From NCBI RefSeq assembly GCF_028471945.1, contig NZ_CP110128.1, positions 3,770,501 through 3,834,500 on the forward strand: 64,000 nucleotides of DNA, read 5' to 3'. A program made the position numbers and the translations under genes. Source of the DNA: Pseudomonas sp. WJP1. GTDB lineage: Bacteria > Pseudomonadota > Gammaproteobacteria > Pseudomonadales > Pseudomonadaceae. Below are positions 17,112-25,308 of this stretch, piece after piece. Every line of letters starts with the position of its first letter. Within the stretch, counting starts at the first letter, position 1. The notes below the pieces were generated by a model that saw only the letters and a list, made by a program, of their open reading frames with translations, was not told the DNA's origin and ran no database searches.

Positions 17112-18170
17112 ATGACAAACCCGCAGCAACCCTGGCTCATCCGCTATAACTACGATCCGCTGGATCGACTGACCAGCCACGCTCGGTCAGATACCCCGGA
17201 ACGTCATCGCTTTTACTGCAAAAGCCGACTGACCACCGAGATTCAGGGCGCAATCGGGCACTCCATCGTCCAGTACAGTGACTTTCTTCTGGCACAGCAA
17301 CAGCGCCAACACGATGTGCACGGCACCACCTTACTGGCGACTGACTTGCAACGTTCGGTAGTGAACACACTCAAGAAAAACACCGAGCGACAAGCTATCG
17401 CCTACTCCCCATACGGGCACCGCCTTGCCGAAAGCGGGTTGACCAGCCTGTTGGGCTTCAACGGGGAACGGCCGGATCCGGTGACTGGGCATTATTTGTT
17501 GGGCAATGGTTATCGGGCATTTAATTCAGCGTTGATGCGGTTTAATAGCCCAGACAGTTTGAGTCCGTTTGGGAAGGGTGGATTTAATTCGTATGCGTAC
17601 TGCAACGGTGATCCGGTTAACTTCAGCGATCCTACCGGACATATCCCAAAAATTATCCGAAATTTTTTACAGCGCGCCGCCAACAAAAAAATCAACAAAG
17701 AAATTGATGATTTAATTTCAAAATTTAATGATCACCGCCGCACTTACAAAGAAGCAATCTACAACAAAAAAATCCAAGAGCAAATCGAATTAGTTAAAGA
17801 AAGACACCCGGAAATATTTCAAATTAAGAATCCAGACCCACTCGAAAGCTTCGTACGCTGGAGGGCCGAACACATTAAAGTATTCGACCCAAGTCGTGAC
17901 GTAATAAATCCAAATATCATTCGAAACGTGTTTCTTGAAGAGCTAAAGCAAAAAAACCTAATATCTAGTAATCTTTTCATGAACAAACTTCATGATCGCA
18001 TTCTTCATACTACAAAACGCCTAGCGTACGAAAAAAACCCATCACCTATATTTAAGCATGCCAAAGAAACCATTTCCAAATTAGTAAAGATCGCAGACCA
18101 GAAAGACAGTTCCGCCATTCCATTCAATGAAGTTATTAAAAATGCCAGGGAAAAGATTCGAAGCTCTTAA
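17112..18170 (+). CDS. mini-Rhs protein with variable C-terminal domain (cassette 1)
   Basis: A 352-aa protein. Residues 1-177 are a short Rhs/YD-type core: YNYDPLDRLTS, then AYSPYGHR, LLGFNGERPDPVTGHYLLGNGYR and the Rhs-associated ending RFNSPDSLSPFGKGG...GDPVNFSDPTGH. The core is too short for the closed shell of full Rhs proteins. Residues 178-352 are a Lys/Ile/Asn-rich, helical-looking tip encoded by A+T-rich DNA, unlike the surrounding genome and unlike the tip of the second copy; I recognise no fold. By analogy to polymorphic toxins it is a candidate effector, but no immunity gene follows. The start at 17112 has a GGAG site. It sits between hapI and the glycine-zipper gene, inside a target duplication. 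Confidence 0.83.
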   Translation: MTNPQQPWLIRYNYDPLDRLTSHARSDTPERHRFYCKSRLTTEIQGAIGHSIVQYSDFLLAQQQRQHDVHGTTLLATDLQRSVVNTLKKNTERQAIAYSPYGHRLAESGLTSLLGFNGERPDPVTGHYLLGNGYRAFNSALMRFNSPDSLSPFGKGGFNSYAYCNGDPVNFSDPTGHIPKIIRNFLQRAANKKINKEIDDLISKFNDHRRTYKEAIYNKKIQEQIELVKERHPEIFQIKNPDPLESFVRWRAEHIKVFDPSRDVINPNIIRNVFLEELKQKNLISSNLFMNKLHDRILHTTKRLAYEKNPSPIFKHAKETISKLVKIADQKDSSAIPFNEVIKNAREKIRSS

Positions 18171-18176
18171 TCTTAC

Positions 18177-18316
18177 ACTACGGTTTCAACCAATCCCCGA
18201 GCACGGAAAACCGACAATGCGACTCACAGGCCGATGGGTGACAACCTTTTCATGATGATCTCCTGATGGCCGTGATTCACCCTCAAAGAGTGTAGTTCAG
18301 CCCTCCTCACCCACCT
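18177..18316 (-). pseudogene. decayed 5' fragment of the glycine-zipper gene (direct repeat copy 2)
   Basis: This is the second copy of the 16731-16870 segment. On the minus strand it retains the AGGAGA ribosome-binding site and an ATG at 18253 followed by MKRLSPIGL, but codon 10 (TGC in the intact gene) is TGA, and homology stops about 25 codons in, seven nt after the mini-Rhs stop. Its right end contains the true 3' end of hapI. It is best read as a relic of the original gene start, left when the cassette separated hapI from the glycine-zipper gene. Confidence 0.8.
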
Positions 18317-18644
18317 CCATGACTAGACGGTTATCCACCCAGCGCACCGGCACAGGTTCCAGCCTCGCGCCCTTGCACGGCCCGTCGATGCAGTGCCCGT
18401 CTTCAAAACGAAACATCGCACTGTGATGCGCGCACATCAGCACCTTGCCGCGATAGGTGCAGAATTCCTGCGGACGATAGTCCAGTGGTACGGAAAAATG
18501 CGGGCAGCGGTTGATGTACACCCACACCTGCTCGCCCTGGCGCACTGCGACGAGGCCGGCGGGATGCAGGTGCTGGTGCTGCGGCAGGCCGAGGGCGCCG
18601 CCGTCGGTGATGTCCTGGCGTTCGCACAAGGTGATGAGGGTCAT
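18297..18644 (-). CDS. hapI: Rieske-type [2Fe-2S] ferredoxin, HapI-like
   Basis: A 115-aa small Rieske protein. The cluster ligands are visible as CPH (INRCPHFSVPLD, ~47) and CAHH (VLMCAHHSAMF, ~71), with the GPCKGARLEPVPV ending usual in ferredoxins of this class. It lies 2 nt after the YciI-like gene, last in the hapCDEFGHI order described for P. fluorescens ACB, where hapI is annotated as a [2Fe-2S] ferredoxin. A role in keeping ring-cleaving dioxygenase iron reduced is plausible, not shown. Its 3' end is duplicated beside the mini-Rhs cassette. In strain ACB hapB and hapA follow hapI; here they do not. Confidence 0.85.
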   Translation of the reverse strand: MTLITLCERQDITDGGALGLPQHQHLHPAGLVAVRQGEQVWVYINRCPHFSVPLDYRPQEFCTYRGKVLMCAHHSAMFRFEDGHCIDGPCKGARLEPVPVRWVDNRLVMEVGEEG

Positions 18645-18646
18645 GG

Positions 18647-18958
18647 TCAGCCCCGCAGTTCCGGGTTGCCGAGGCTCCAGTTCCAGGGGCGAATCTGGAT
18701 GCTCGCAAACAACCCGGCCTGAACATAGGGATCGTCCTGGATGAACGCTTCTACCTCAGCCAGGCTGCCGGCTTCGATCACCAGCAGTGTGCCATTCATC
18801 GCGGTGCAGGCATCATCGAGGGTCGGGCCTCCCAGGCGCACGACCACCCGGTGCGCATCGGTCGCCCGCAAATGCGCTTGGTGACTGGGCCGCAAGCGCT
18901 GGCGCAAGGCCAGGCGATCCGGGTGGTCGGTGGCGAATACCGCAAAGAACTGGCCCAT
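18647..18958 (-). CDS. hapH: YciI-family protein, HapH-like
   Basis: A 103-aa protein of the YciI/YCII-related fold. The conserved features are the N-terminal FFAVFATDHPDRLALRQRLRPSHQAHL with an Asp-His pair, GGPTLDD, and the C-terminal AEVEAFIQDDPYVQAGLFASIQIRPWNW. Members act as small dehydrochlorinase or lactone/isomerase-like enzymes, but many are uncharacterised. It lies 3 nt after the intradiol dioxygenase gene and 2 nt before hapI, in the same order as hapGHI of P. fluorescens ACB. Its reaction in hydroquinone catabolism is not established. Confidence 0.85.
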   Translation of the reverse strand: MGQFFAVFATDHPDRLALRQRLRPSHQAHLRATDAHRVVVRLGGPTLDDACTAMNGTLLVIEAGSLAEVEAFIQDDPYVQAGLFASIQIRPWNWSLGNPELRG

Positions 18959-18961
18959 GAT

Positions 18962-19834
18962 TCACCCCGCCTCCATGACGAATTCGTAACAGGCCCGCTT
19001 GAATGGCAATGGCATGCCCAGCTGTGCGGACACCTCATCGTGACGGGTGCGATCCTCGTAGATCACCTGCAACGACTGTTTCACACCGAACACCGCATCG
19101 GACGCCAGGTACGGATCATCGTGATTGAACAGGTGGGTCACCAGTTTGCGATACCCCGGCACCTCGATCATGAAATGCAGGTGCGCTGGCCGCCACGGAT
19201 GCCGGTTGGCGGCCTCGAGCATGCGCCCCACCGGGCCATCGGTCGGGATCGGGTAACACACCGGGACAATCGTGCGGATCGCAAAGCAACCGTCGGCGTC
19301 GGTGCGATAACGACCGCGCAGGTTGCCGAATGGCTGTTTGCTGTCCTGGCCCGAGTACATGCCGTTTTCGGCGGTCTGCCAGACGTCCAGCACCGCACCG
19401 GCCAGGGCATTGCCGTGGGTATCGACCACCCGCCCGCGCACCAGCGCCGTTTCGCCCTGGGTGAAGGCCATGTTCTCGCCGAACGCGCGCTCGGGCATGC
19501 CTTCGATGTAGAACGGCCCGAACACCGTGGTCTCGGTGGTCGTGGCGCTGTGGCGATGATTGATCGCGTCGACCAGCATCGACACGCCGAGGGTGTCCGA
19601 CAGCAGAATGAATTCCTGGCGCACCTGGCCGTCGCACTTGTGGCCGGTTTCGGTCAGGAAACCGATGCCCTCGAACCACTCCTGTTCGGTCAGTTCGACC
19701 TCGCTGACAAACGCGTGCAGGTGCCGGACCAGGCTTTGCATGATCTGTTTGTAACGGGCATTGGGCGCATCGGCGAAGCTGTTCACGGCCTGCTCGCAGA
19801 TCAGTTTTTCCATGGTTTTATCGTGATCGGTCAT
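18962..19834 (-). CDS. hapG: intradiol ring-cleavage dioxygenase (hydroxyquinol 1,2-dioxygenase type), HapG-like
   Basis: A 290-aa non-heme Fe(III) dioxygenase. The four ligands are seen as Tyr in RGRYRTDADG, Tyr in VPVCYPIPTDGPVG, and the two His of WRPAHLHFMI. The N-terminal helical dimerisation region (MTDHDKTMEKLICEQAVNSF...) is characteristic of hydroxyquinol and catechol 1,2-dioxygenases. Opening of hydroxyquinol (1,2,4-trihydroxybenzene) would give maleylacetate, the substrate of the neighbouring reductase, so it offers a second entry to the same pathway. The start ATG 19834 gives the usual length. It lies 35 nt after hapF and 3 nt before hapH. Confidence 0.9.
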   Translation of the reverse strand: MTDHDKTMEKLICEQAVNSFADAPNARYKQIMQSLVRHLHAFVSEVELTEQEWFEGIGFLTETGHKCDGQVRQEFILLSDTLGVSMLVDAINHRHSATTTETTVFGPFYIEGMPERAFGENMAFTQGETALVRGRVVDTHGNALAGAVLDVWQTAENGMYSGQDSKQPFGNLRGRYRTDADGCFAIRTIVPVCYPIPTDGPVGRMLEAANRHPWRPAHLHFMIEVPGYRKLVTHLFNHDDPYLASDAVFGVKQSLQVIYEDRTRHDEVSAQLGMPLPFKRACYEFVMEAG

Positions 19835-19869
19835 TGCTTTTATTCCGACAGTGCTGAGCCCAGGGTGAG

Positions 19870-20937
19870 TCAGGCTGGCGCCTGGCCGAGCATGGCGCGG
19901 GTCAGCAGCGCTTCGATCGGGCCTTGTTCGAACGGCCGTGGATTGTAATACGGGCTGGCACAGGCGATTTGAGCCGCTTGCGCCGGACCGTTTGGCGGCA
20001 GTCCGATGTCGGCCAGCGCCAATGGAATACCCAGTTTCTGGTTCAGCGCGTACAACAAGCCACCGATCTCGCCCGCCTCGCTTCCACCCAACGCACGCGC
20101 CGCGCGCTGCAGGGGCCCTGCGGCGGCTTCGCGGTTGTAATGCGCGGCATGGGGCAGGACGATGGCGTGGGCCTGGGCGTGGGGCAAATTGAACGTGCCG
20201 CCCAGGGTGTGGCAGAGCTTGTGGTGCAAGGCCATGCCGACCGAACCCAGGCAGATGCCGGCCAGCCACGCGCCATACAACGCATGGCTGCGCGCATCGG
20301 GATCATTGGGATCCTTGACCACCCCCGGCAATGCCTGCGCCAGCGAGCGAATCGATTCCTCGGCCATGAAGCCGATGATCGGGTTGGCGTCCTCGGCGTA
20401 CAGCGCTTCCACCGCGTGGGCCATGGCGTTCATACCGGAACAGGCGGAGATCTGCGCCGGCAGCGTTAAAGTCAGTTGCGGATCATAGATCACGGTTTTC
20501 GGCAGCACCCGTGGATCACGCCCGGTTTTCTTCAGGCGATTTTCGGTCAGGCCGTAGATCGGCGTCATCTCCGAGCCGGCGTAGGTGGTCGGTACAGCCA
20601 CGATGGGCAGCCCGGAATCCATGGCAATTGCCTTGCCCAGGCCGATGGTCGAGCCACCGCCGATGGCGACACAGCAATCGGCATCCAGGCGCGCCGCTTC
20701 GACGCGCGCCGCTTGTGCCACTTCCAGCGGCACGTGCATCACCGCATGCGGGTACACACCCGCCGCGCGATCACCGAGCAAAGCCGCGACGCGTTCGCCG
20801 AGGCCGTGCTGTTCCGGCGTGGTAAGAATCAGCGCCCGTCGGGCCCCCAGGCGCTCAATCTCTTCGGCCAGTGCCGAGAGCTTGCCCCAGCCGAACACCA
20901 CGCGGGTCGGCAGGCTTTGGTAAACAAAAGGGTTCAT
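19870..20937 (-). CDS. hapF: maleylacetate reductase, HapF-like
   Basis: A 355-aa iron-containing alcohol-dehydrogenase-family enzyme that reduces maleylacetate to 3-oxoadipate with NAD(P)H. The nucleotide-binding region CCVAIGGGSTIGLGKAIA (~90-107), VPTTYAGSEMTPIYG, and the NAMAHAVEALYA and HHKLCHTLGGTFNLPHAQAHA segments are diagnostic of maleylacetate reductases (TfdF/ClcE-like). I used ATG 20937 (MNPFVYQSLPTRVVFG), which fits family N-termini; an upstream in-frame extension is less likely. Eight nt separate it from hapE. Confidence 0.93.
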   Translation of the reverse strand: MNPFVYQSLPTRVVFGWGKLSALAEEIERLGARRALILTTPEQHGLGERVAALLGDRAAGVYPHAVMHVPLEVAQAARVEAARLDADCCVAIGGGSTIGLGKAIAMDSGLPIVAVPTTYAGSEMTPIYGLTENRLKKTGRDPRVLPKTVIYDPQLTLTLPAQISACSGMNAMAHAVEALYAEDANPIIGFMAEESIRSLAQALPGVVKDPNDPDARSHALYGAWLAGICLGSVGMALHHKLCHTLGGTFNLPHAQAHAIVLPHAAHYNREAAAGPLQRAARALGGSEAGEIGGLLYALNQKLGIPLALADIGLPPNGPAQAAQIACASPYYNPRPFEQGPIEALLTRAMLGQAPA

Positions 20938-20945
20938 GGCCAACC

Positions 20946-22409
20946 TCAGCGTTTGAAGTGCGGGGGGATTTTCGCGTCGACGTTGACCCACACCGAACGC
21001 GCTTCGGTGTAGTCGTGGATCGCTTCAAAGCCCATTTCCCGGCCGTAACCAGACTGCCCTACGCCGCCAAACGGGCTGCCGGGGCTGACGCGCTTGTAGC
21101 AGTTGATCCAGCACATACCGGCATGAATGGCATCGGCCATTTTGTGCGCACGGCTGAGGTTCTGCGTCCACAGGCCGCTGCCCAGCCCGTACTCGGTGCT
21201 GTTGGCGATGGCCAGCGCTTCTTCGTCGGTACTGAAGCGCACGACGGTAACGAAGGGGCCGAAGACTTCTTCCTGGCAGACACGATCACCCGGCTTGGCC
21301 TCGACCACCGTGGGTTCGACATAGAACCCCTTGGCCAGGGCCTGGTCGTCCGGCGCCTTGCCCCCGGCGAGGATCTTGCCGCCCTGTTCGATGGCGATAT
21401 CGATGTAGGCCAGCACCCGGTCGCGGTGCAGTGCCGAGGTCAGCGGGCCCATTTCGGTCTCGGGGTCCATCGGGTCACCGAGGCGGATGGACTTGGCCAG
21501 GGCGATGAAGCGCTCCAGGAACGCATCAGCGATGTCTTCATGCAGAATCAGCCGCGAACCGGCGATGCAAGCCTGGCCCTGGTTATGGAAGATCGCCCAG
21601 GCAGCGCCGTTGACCGCCGCTTCCAGATTGGCGTCTTCAAAGACAATGTTCGCACCCTTTCCGCCCAGTTCCAGTTGAATACGCTTGAGGTTGCCCTGCG
21701 ACGCTTCAACAATCCGTCGACCGGTGGCGGTTGAGCCGGTAAAGGCAATCTTGCCGACGTCCTGGTGCTCGGCCAGAGCCTGGCCCGCGGTATGGCCGTA
21801 ACCCGGCACCACGTTGACCACGCCTTTGGGGAAGCCGACTTCGCTCATCAGCTCGACAATGCGCAAGGTCGACAGCGGCGTGATTTCCGAGGGCTTGATG
21901 ACGATGGTGTTGCCCGCCGCCAACGCCGGGCCCATTTTCCAGCTGGTGAACATCAGCGGAAAGTTCCAGGGCACGATCTGCCCGACCACGCCGATCGGCT
22001 TGCGTTGCACGTAATTGAGGAACCCGGCTTCAACCGGAATCACCGTGCCTTCGATCTTGTCGGCCATGCCGCCGAAGTAACGGAAGCACGCGGCGGTGCG
22101 CGGCACATCGAGGCCACGGGAATCGCGGATCGGGTGCCCGGTGTTCAAGGATTCCAGCTGCGCCAGTTCTTCGCTGCATTCTTCGATTTTGTCCGCCAGC
22201 TTGAGCAACAGGCGTCCGCGCTCGGCAGCGGCAAGGGCCGACCAGGCTGGAAACGCACGCTTGGCGGCGGCCACCGCGAGGTCGATGTCAGCGGCTTCGG
22301 CGGCGGCAATGCGGGTGATCAACGAGCCGTCATGGGGCGACACCACGTCGATGGTGCCGCCGCCGACCGCATCGACGAAGCGGCCATCGATATAGAGCTG
22401 ATTTTGCAT
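20946..22409 (-). CDS. hapE: 4-hydroxymuconic semialdehyde dehydrogenase (ALDH family), HapE-like
   Basis: A 487-aa NAD(P)-dependent aldehyde dehydrogenase, expected to oxidise 4-hydroxymuconic semialdehyde to maleylacetate after hydroquinone cleavage. Visible motifs are IVPWNFPLMF (~146), the glycine-rich FTGSTATGRRI (~222), the general base Glu in QLELGGKGAN and the nucleophile Cys in NQGQACIAGSR. Betaine-aldehyde-type dehydrogenases look alike, but position between hapD and hapF points to the hydroxymuconic semialdehyde enzyme. A 90-nt gap separates it from hapD. Confidence 0.88.
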   Translation of the reverse strand: MQNQLYIDGRFVDAVGGGTIDVVSPHDGSLITRIAAAEAADIDLAVAAAKRAFPAWSALAAAERGRLLLKLADKIEECSEELAQLESLNTGHPIRDSRGLDVPRTAACFRYFGGMADKIEGTVIPVEAGFLNYVQRKPIGVVGQIVPWNFPLMFTSWKMGPALAAGNTIVIKPSEITPLSTLRIVELMSEVGFPKGVVNVVPGYGHTAGQALAEHQDVGKIAFTGSTATGRRIVEASQGNLKRIQLELGGKGANIVFEDANLEAAVNGAAWAIFHNQGQACIAGSRLILHEDIADAFLERFIALAKSIRLGDPMDPETEMGPLTSALHRDRVLAYIDIAIEQGGKILAGGKAPDDQALAKGFYVEPTVVEAKPGDRVCQEEVFGPFVTVVRFSTDEEALAIANSTEYGLGSGLWTQNLSRAHKMADAIHAGMCWINCYKRVSPGSPFGGVGQSGYGREMGFEAIHDYTEARSVWVNVDAKIPPHFKR

Positions 22410-22499
22410 AATGGTTTCCTCGCACCGCGTCTGTGGCGCAGTGTCTGACTGGATGGCTGAGAGCGTGGCCCGGCGCGGTGCCGGGCAAGACCCTTGGTC

Positions 22500-23519
22500 T
22501 TAGAACTCGATCGGATACGGCTTGAGTTCGCCGCTTTCATAGCGTTGCGGCAGGTTCGGCGTGGCGTTTTCCCAGACCAGCAGCATCGAGCGCTTGGTCG
22601 AATAGCCCTGGTGGCGTATGTCGGCCGGCATGGCGCAGATGTCGCCGGCGCGCATGGTGATGCGCGCGCGCGGGTTGCCGTCGTCCTTGTCGCCGACATC
22701 CCAGATGATCTCGTCCGATAACTGCAGGAACCACTCGATCCGGTCGTTGCCATGGAACACCGGCAGGATGAACTCTTCGGTGGTCGGGCAGAGCAGGCTG
22801 GCCTTGCACACCGAGGTCACCGAGGGGTTCCAGGTCACGTCGGAGCGCGACAGGTACTTGTGCAGGTTGAAGGCATGCAACTGGCCTTCGAAACCTTCCG
22901 CAGCGTGAATTTCCGGCTCGTCCTGCGGCACATCGATGAACTGGCGGTTGACCGGCAGATCGTTGCGCAGCGGCGAATCATCCGGCAGGCCGGGCATCCG
23001 TTTGGTGGCGATGCGAAAGCGTTCGATGGCTTCGATGTTGTTGCCGTTCTTGCGACCGAATGCGCTGCCGGTTTCTTCCGGTGCGGCGAACGGGTCGAAA
23101 GTGGCGTTGGTCCAGTCGCGCAGGATCGCCTTGAAGGTCGCCATGATCAGCGGCGTTTCGAAATTTTCGGTGTAGTTGACCCCTGCCGCCTTGAGCGTGC
23201 CATTGAAGGTGCCGGCGTACAGGTCGACTTTGCCGTAGTAATTGCGGGTGCCGATGACGTGGTCGAAGTTGACCCAACCGTAGAAAAAGCCCCAGGCCAC
23301 ATCGCGCATCAAGGCGCGCAGAAAGGCATCGGCCGGAATCAGGTGCGAACGGGTCTGGCCTTTGGCAGGCCAGGTGATGCGGGCGAAATACTCGTCGCGC
23401 GACAGCTCGAACGCGCCGAGTTTGAAGGCGCGATAACCGGTGACGGGATGGGCGGCGCTGGCCTGGACGTCTTCGTCGGCGAACAGTGGCGTTTGGGCTG
23501 CGGTTTCAAGCATGGCCAT
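22500..23519 (-). CDS. hapD: hydroquinone 1,2-dioxygenase large subunit, HapD-like
   Basis: A 339-aa cupin-like Fe(II) extradiol dioxygenase subunit of the two-component HapCD/PnpCD class, which cleaves hydroquinone to 4-hydroxymuconic semialdehyde. In VFHGNDRIEW and DIRHQGYS I count H256, N258, E262 and H303; these are the iron-ligand residues I recall from the homologous PnpD. The length matches the known subunit. The start at 23519 (MAMLETAAQ) is 44 nt after hapC. Iron and the active site reside in this subunit, and the small HapC subunit completes the heterotetramer. Confidence 0.93.
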   Translation of the reverse strand: MAMLETAAQTPLFADEDVQASAAHPVTGYRAFKLGAFELSRDEYFARITWPAKGQTRSHLIPADAFLRALMRDVAWGFFYGWVNFDHVIGTRNYYGKVDLYAGTFNGTLKAAGVNYTENFETPLIMATFKAILRDWTNATFDPFAAPEETGSAFGRKNGNNIEAIERFRIATKRMPGLPDDSPLRNDLPVNRQFIDVPQDEPEIHAAEGFEGQLHAFNLHKYLSRSDVTWNPSVTSVCKASLLCPTTEEFILPVFHGNDRIEWFLQLSDEIIWDVGDKDDGNPRARITMRAGDICAMPADIRHQGYSTKRSMLLVWENATPNLPQRYESGELKPYPIEF

Positions 23520-23563
23520 GGCGGGATTCCTCTTGTTATTGTGGGCGGGGGCGACTGGGCAGA

Positions 23564-24058
23564 TCACTTCAAGCAGATGTCGGCCCACTTCTCGACCGAC
23601 AACGGGCCTTTGATCGTCTGCTGCAGGATCACGCCAGGGCGACTGGCTTCGAAGCGATACGCGGTGCCGACCGGCAGCAGGCACTGGTGACCGCGCTTGA
23701 GCAGGACGTAACCCATGGGTTTGCCCGCCGGCACTTCGCCTGCCAGTTGCGTGCCCTCGCCTGCGGTCAATGGCGCATCGAGCTTGAGGAAATCCACCCG
23801 CACTTCGCCGTCCATGACGATGGCGAATTCGTCGTGCGCGGCCGTGTACCAGGGCGACTGGCCCTCGGCGCGCAGGGTCTCAATGACGTAGCCGAGGTTG
23901 AGGCCGACGACGACCTTTTCATAAGGAAAGGATTTTTCCGCCACCTCGAAAACGTTGGAAAACGCGTAGTGACTGGCCTGGCCGCTGATGATTTCAACCG
24001 AGCCCTTGGTGTACTTGTCCAGCGAGCCGAAGACCGTTTCGATTGCCGCGCTACTCAT
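23564..24058 (-). CDS. hapC: hydroquinone 1,2-dioxygenase small subunit, HapC-like
   Basis: A 164-aa cupin-fold partner of HapD. It contains the acidic AAHDEFAIVMDGEVRVDFLKL strand region and GKPMGYVLLKRGHQCLLPVGTAYRF, as in HapC/PnpC. Length agrees with the ~18-kDa alpha subunit of the hydroquinone dioxygenase of P. fluorescens ACB. First gene of the hap operon. Upstream lie 232 nt with a perfect 10-bp palindrome and a REP element before the LysR gene, so this is the likely regulated promoter region. Confidence 0.93.
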   Translation of the reverse strand: MSSAAIETVFGSLDKYTKGSVEIISGQASHYAFSNVFEVAEKSFPYEKVVVGLNLGYVIETLRAEGQSPWYTAAHDEFAIVMDGEVRVDFLKLDAPLTAGEGTQLAGEVPAGKPMGYVLLKRGHQCLLPVGTAYRFEASRPGVILQQTIKGPLSVEKWADICLK

Positions 24059-24145
24059 GGGTTCTCACCGTTTTGTTGTTGTAGTAACAGTGAGCCAACA
24101 GTACGTCGCGCCTGGCCTTGGGACAATTAGAGGACCGGCGACAAC

Positions 24146-24168
24146 AGTGTTTGCGAAACGCAAACACT
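24146..24168 (-). promoter_or_regulatory. palindromic LysR-type operator candidate upstream of hapC
   Basis: Perfect inverted repeat AGTGTTTGCG / CGCAAACACT around AAA, 88 nt upstream of the hapC start. The inner TTGCG-AAA-CGCAA matches the T-N11-A dyad of LysR-type binding sites. The LysR gene just upstream is the obvious candidate to bind it. Confidence 0.65.
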
Positions 24169-24186
24169 GAGGTAGCGACCTCTTTC

Positions 24187-24273
24187 TTGTAGGAGCGAAG
24201 CTTGCTCGCGAAGGTGGGTCAGCTGAGGTGATGTCGCCTGACACACCTTCGCGAGCAAGCTTCGCTCCTACAG
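24187..24273. repeat. REP inverted pair between LysR gene and hapC
   Basis: Arms CTTGTAGGAGCGAAGCTTGC (from 24187) and the inverted copy ending at 24273 (TTCGCGAGCAAGCTTCGCTC...). It lies at the 3' end of the LysR gene and may act as its transcript boundary. Confidence 0.92.
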
Positions 24274-24290
24274 AGGTGTGCGCGCGTCTC

Positions 24291-25220
24291 TTAACGAACC
24301 CAGCCGCGCTCCAGCAACGGCTTATCCCAGCACGGCTCGTCGCCGAAGTTCTCCACCAGGAAGTCGATCAACGTACGGACTTTCAAGGCCCGGCGCTGGG
24401 TCGCGGGATACACCGCGGAGAAGTTGAAGGAAGACAACGAATACTCGGGCAGCACCGGAATCAGCCGCCCGCTGAGCAGGTCGTCGCTGGCCACCAGCGT
24501 CGGCAGGCAGACAATACAGACGCCGGTCTGCGCGTAATCACGCAACAGGTGCACCGAGTTCGAGCGTACCTGCCCCGGCAGGCTCAGCTCCACCTGCTCG
24601 TCTGCGCCGTTGAACAGCCAGCGGTTGCGCGACGGATAGCCCTCGTACAAGGCGATCTTGTGTTGCAGCAATTCCTGGGGATGGGTCGGCACGCCGAACT
24701 CGCTGGCGTAATCGGGGGACATGCAGAACAGTCGGCGAACGCTGAACAATTTGCGCTCGATCAGGGTTTCCGCCATCGGCGGGAACATCTGGAACGCCAC
24801 GTCAAAACCTTCTTCGATCGGGTCCACCACCCGGTCGTTGACGATCACGTCCACTTCAATGTCCGGGTACAGCCGCGTGAACTCGGCCAGCATGCGGCCG
24901 AAGTGCCCGATGGCAAACCCGGGCAGCATCTGCACCCGCAGTTTGCCGGTGGGTTTGGCGCGCAGTTCGCGCATGTGTTCGGTCAACGAGTTGAAACTCG
25001 CGACCATGTCCGCGCACTCCTTGTAATACGTCTCCCCGACCTCGGAAAGCCGCACATGGCGCGTGCTGCGATGGAACAGCGGCGCATTGATGAACTGCTC
25101 CAGCTGCTGGATGCGATGGGTGATGACCGAGCGGGTCACGCCCAGTTGCTGGGCTGCCCTGGCGAAGTTGCCGGTTTCGGCAACCCGCACAAAGGCTTCG
25201 ACACTGAGTAAACGATCCAT
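24291..25220 (-). CDS. LysR-family transcriptional regulator, probable hap regulator
   Basis: A 309-aa LysR regulator. The N-terminal winged helix is clear: MDRLLSVEAFVRVAETGNFARAAQQLGVTRSVITHRIQQLEQFINAPLFHRSTR. Residues ~90-300 are the type 2 periplasmic-binding-like effector domain. The start at 25220 gives the normal length; a longer reading into upstream sequence has no family support. It is transcribed in the same direction as hapC, just upstream of it, with a LysR-type palindrome between them. The inducer is likely hydroquinone or a related phenol; a role in controlling the Liv-type transporter on its other side is equally possible. Confidence 0.9.
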   Translation of the reverse strand: MDRLLSVEAFVRVAETGNFARAAQQLGVTRSVITHRIQQLEQFINAPLFHRSTRHVRLSEVGETYYKECADMVASFNSLTEHMRELRAKPTGKLRVQMLPGFAIGHFGRMLAEFTRLYPDIEVDVIVNDRVVDPIEEGFDVAFQMFPPMAETLIERKLFSVRRLFCMSPDYASEFGVPTHPQELLQHKIALYEGYPSRNRWLFNGADEQVELSLPGQVRSNSVHLLRDYAQTGVCIVCLPTLVASDDLLSGRLIPVLPEYSLSSFNFSAVYPATQRRALKVRTLIDFLVENFGDEPCWDKPLLERGWVR

Positions 25221-25308
25221 GGGGGCAGGTTCTCTGGATGTTTTTGTTCTTATAGGAACAGCGAGGTTAGCCTGTCGGCACCTCGCACTCCAGATACCGG
25301 ACGCGTAG

